Source of the DNA: Hyphomicrobiales bacterium
Lineage (GTDB): Bacteria; Pseudomonadota; Alphaproteobacteria; Rhizobiales; Beijerinckiaceae
Length of the DNA: 17,225 nt
NCBI GenBank assembly: GCA_028290085.1
Contig: JAQGKN010000493.1
Location: 1 to 17,225, forward strand
Direction: 5' to 3'
Positions 15,603 to 17,225 of this stretch are shown here, piece by piece. Positions within the stretch are counted from its first letter, which is position 1. Every line of letters begins with the position of its first letter. A model generated the notes under the pieces. The model saw nothing but the letters and a program-made list of their open reading frames with translations, had not been told where the DNA came from and made no database searches. A program made the translations under genes and the position numbers.

Positions 15603-15908
15603 ATGGCAAGGCGATTGCCGACATCGAGCCAGAATTGGGTCGGCGCCCTTTTCCGAAGCGTGCAGCGAGCCTGCAATCGCCCGGCAAGCGTTCGCGAGGT
15701 TTTTCTCGTTTTCCTGCTGGCCATGTCGATCTTCTGGATCTCTCGCCGGCCAGCCGAGGCTGTTTACGATCCCTTTTTGCAACCCGGAAACATCACGACA
15801 TGGGTTGCAGAGGCTGGCGCAGTGAACCTGCACCCGGAATCTGCGCGCGCGGAAGCCATATCGATATTGCGCCTTTCCGCGACGACGACTGTCATCCCAC
15901 TGTCGTAA
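15603..15908 (+). CDS. Doubtful small membrane protein
   Basis: This possible 101-residue protein is not like anything I recognise. In its favour are a fair ribosome site (GGGAG, 15592-15596, six nt before ATG), one hydrophobic segment (about 32-47, REVFLVFLLAMSIFWI) followed by RR, and a CtrA-like box just upstream. Against it are a third-base GC bias that looks weaker than in the neighbouring genes, no conserved motif, and competing open frames on both strands. If real, it would be a single-pass protein with a short basic N-terminus and a periplasmic tail of about 50 residues. Confidence 0.25.
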   Translation: MARRLPTSSQNWVGALFRSVQRACNRPASVREVFLVFLLAMSIFWISRRPAEAVYDPFLQPGNITTWVAEAGAVNLHPESARAEAISILRLSATTTVIPLS

Positions 15909-15957
15909 GACTGCCATAGCGACTGATGGCGTTTCCCATCCAGCCGCGAGCTTAAAT

Positions 15958-17225
15958 ATGGCGTCCATTCGTGTTTCGGCCTCCGCCCTCTGCCTTTTTG
16001 CCGCCTGCTTCGCATCGGCGGGACACGCGCAAGACACGCATCTCAACGTGCGCGGCAAGGACTTCGTCAACAAGGGTCTGGTGGCTGTCGGCCGCCTTCC
16101 CGCAGCTCTGCGCGACAAGTTCGGCGAGACCTTCGGGTCCGGCTCGGGCATGACGATCGATCCGAGCAGCTGGCACGTCGACGGGGGGCAATATACCGGC
16201 ACCCTCTATCTGCTTCCCGACCGCGGCTACAACGTCGAGGGAACCACCGACTACCGCGCCCGGCTAAACAATCTGAAGATCGTCATAAAGCCCGTCGCCC
16301 CCGGGGAATCACCGGCGGCTGACGCGAAGCAGACGGGCGTGAAAGCTGAACTCGTCGACACGATGCTGCTGCAGGAAGCGGGCGGTCAGGCGCTCACCGG
16401 GCTCGACCCCGTCGCCGTCCGGGCGAAGAAGAACGCATTCCCGGAACTGCCGCAAGCCAAGACCGGCGCAATCAGCCTGGATCCCGAGGCCATCGTTCGT
16501 ATGCCCGACGGCACCTTCTTCATCAGCGACGAGTATGGCCCCGCAATCTATCGCTTTTCGGCCGACGGAAAATTGCTGAGCGCGATCAGCCCGCCGCCTG
16601 CCTTCAACCCGATCCGGCACGGCGAGACGAACTTCTCGTCGAACAATCCAGGCCCCGACGCCAGCCGCCCAAACCCGCTCAATCCAGAACACGGACGTCA
16701 AAACAACCAGGGCTTCGAGGGCATGGCGCCGACGCCGGACGGCCGCTTCCTGGTGGTCGTTCTGCAGAGTGCCACGCGTCAGGATGGCGGCGATGCGCCC
16801 GCCACGCGGAGGAACACGCGCGCTCTGGTCTATGACATCGCCGATGTGACCCAGCCGAAACTGGTGCGCGAACACGTCGTGCCGCTGCCGGTCTTCCAGG
16901 ACGCCACCGGCAAGACGCTCGTGGCCGCGCAAAGCGAGCTGCTCGCGCTCGGCGACGATCAGTTCCTGCTCCTGTCGCGTGACAGCAACAACGGACAGGG
17001 CATGCCGGGCTCGACGTCCCTCTATCGCTCGATCGACGTGCTCGATCTGAATGGCGCCACCAACATCGCCGGCACGGCCTTCGACGGCGACGCCGCCGTC
17101 GCGCCCAAAGGTGTCATCGATCCGAGCGTCACGCCGGCCAAGCTGACCCCGTTCCTCAGCCTCAACGACAACGCGCAGCTCAACCGCTTCGGGCTCCACA
17201 ACGGCGCCCCGAACGACAGCAACAA
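15958..17225 (+). CDS. Secreted phytase-like / esterase-like protein, 3'-truncated
   Basis: The frame is open from ATG 15958 to the window's right edge, giving 422 codons so far. A signal peptide is clear (hydrophobic 8-21, likely cut after GHA at 24). The mature part matches the phytase-like (esterase-like activity of phytase) beta-propeller family. Seen are a GSGMTIDPSSW block, TLYLLPDRGYN (61-71), a LDPEAIVRMPDGTFFISDEYGPAIYRF region in pieces about 175-200, NQGFEGMAPTPDGRFLVV, then LLALGDDQFLLLSRDSNNGQ. The DEYGP and EGMA motifs are typical. Function in vivo is not established for most members; true phytase activity is not implied. Its ribosome site is weak. The gene has no operator copy nearby other than the one facing away, so it is likely outside the catabolic regulon. 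Confidence 0.85.
   Translation, partial: MASIRVSASALCLFAACFASAGHAQDTHLNVRGKDFVNKGLVAVGRLPAALRDKFGETFGSGSGMTIDPSSWHVDGGQYTGTLYLLPDRGYNVEGTTDYRARLNNLKIVIKPVAPGESPAADAKQTGVKAELVDTMLLQEAGGQALTGLDPVAVRAKKNAFPELPQAKTGAISLDPEAIVRMPDGTFFISDEYGPAIYRFSADGKLLSAISPPPAFNPIRHGETNFSSNNPGPDASRPNPLNPEHGRQNNQGFEGMAPTPDGRFLVVVLQSATRQDGGDAPATRRNTRALVYDIADVTQPKLVREHVVPLPVFQDATGKTLVAAQSELLALGDDQFLLLSRDSNNGQGMPGSTSLYRSIDVLDLNGATNIAGTAFDGDAAVAPKGVIDPSVTPAKLTPFLSLNDNAQLNRFGLHNGAPNDSN

Larger units (their letters stand above)
15380..15957. other. Long divergent intergenic region
   Basis: This 578-nt gap separates the importer operon from the phytase-like gene. The left end holds operator 3 and an A/T-rich stretch (15441-15470) that probably carries the importer promoter. 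A TTAACCAT half-site (15511-15518) and a full TTAA-N7-TTAA box (15567-15581) follow. From 15603 a 101-codon ORF of doubtful status covers most of the rest. The last 49 nt precede the phytase-like start, whose ribosome site is weak. I see no repeats or RNA gene here. Confidence 0.6.

Noticed and set aside
15567-16202. 211-codon - strand ORF
   Set aside because: It overlaps the start and signal peptide of the phytase-like gene and covers the CtrA-like box; no recognisable domain.
16309-17199. 296-codon - strand ORF
   Set aside because: Antisense to the phytase-like gene, which has a signal peptide and family motifs; the antisense product is a charged shadow frame.

Overview
The window is GC-rich DNA that looks like a chromosome segment of an alphaproteobacterium, probably of the Hyphomicrobiales (Bradyrhizobium/Rhodopseudomonas/Afipia-like). 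The reasons are the codon use, a GTCATTGCGAGCGAAG-type palindromic repeat that I know from that group, a TTAA-N7-TTAA CtrA-like box, and the mix of ABC importers, FCD-type GntR regulators and MmgE/PrpD enzymes. The taxonomic guess is inference.

Left edge (1-3180, + strand): a compact molybdate operon, modE (5' end cut off)-modA-modB-modC, with a tight modE-modA gap and a modB/modC ATGA overlap. It meets a DUF1003 membrane protein gene on the - strand (3199-3768). A nitroreductase-like gene follows on the + strand (3891-4724).

Centre and right (4721-15453): an apparent catabolic regulon for an unidentified carboxylic acid. In order it holds a tartrate/D-malate dehydrogenase-type gene and a PdxA-like dehydrogenase gene (one - strand operon with a 4-nt overlap), an alpha/beta hydrolase with the full fluoroacetate-dehalogenase catalytic set (+), and an isocitrate/isopropylmalate dehydrogenase-like gene downstream of an MmgE/PrpD gene (- strand operon). 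An FCD-type GntR repressor gene (+) comes next. Last is a - strand ABC importer operon in the order ATPase, binding protein, fused double permease. The same 12-bp palindrome, ATTGTCAACAAT or its reverse complement (one copy with one mismatch), occurs in three intergenic regions. Each copy lies about 40-65 nt before the first gene of a - strand operon. The simplest reading is that GntR represses uptake and catabolism together and releases them when the substrate or an intermediate binds. The substrate cannot be named from sequence. Residue changes in the PdxA-like protein and in one dehydrogenase suggest chemistry that differs from the textbook family members.

A 165-bp nested palindromic element (6919-7083) sits between one operator and the hydrolase gene. 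A 578-nt stretch (15380-15957) holds the third operator, a CtrA-like box and a doubtful small ORF. It leads to a secreted phytase-like/esterase-like protein that runs off the right edge. I see no tRNA, rRNA, CRISPR array or transposase gene.
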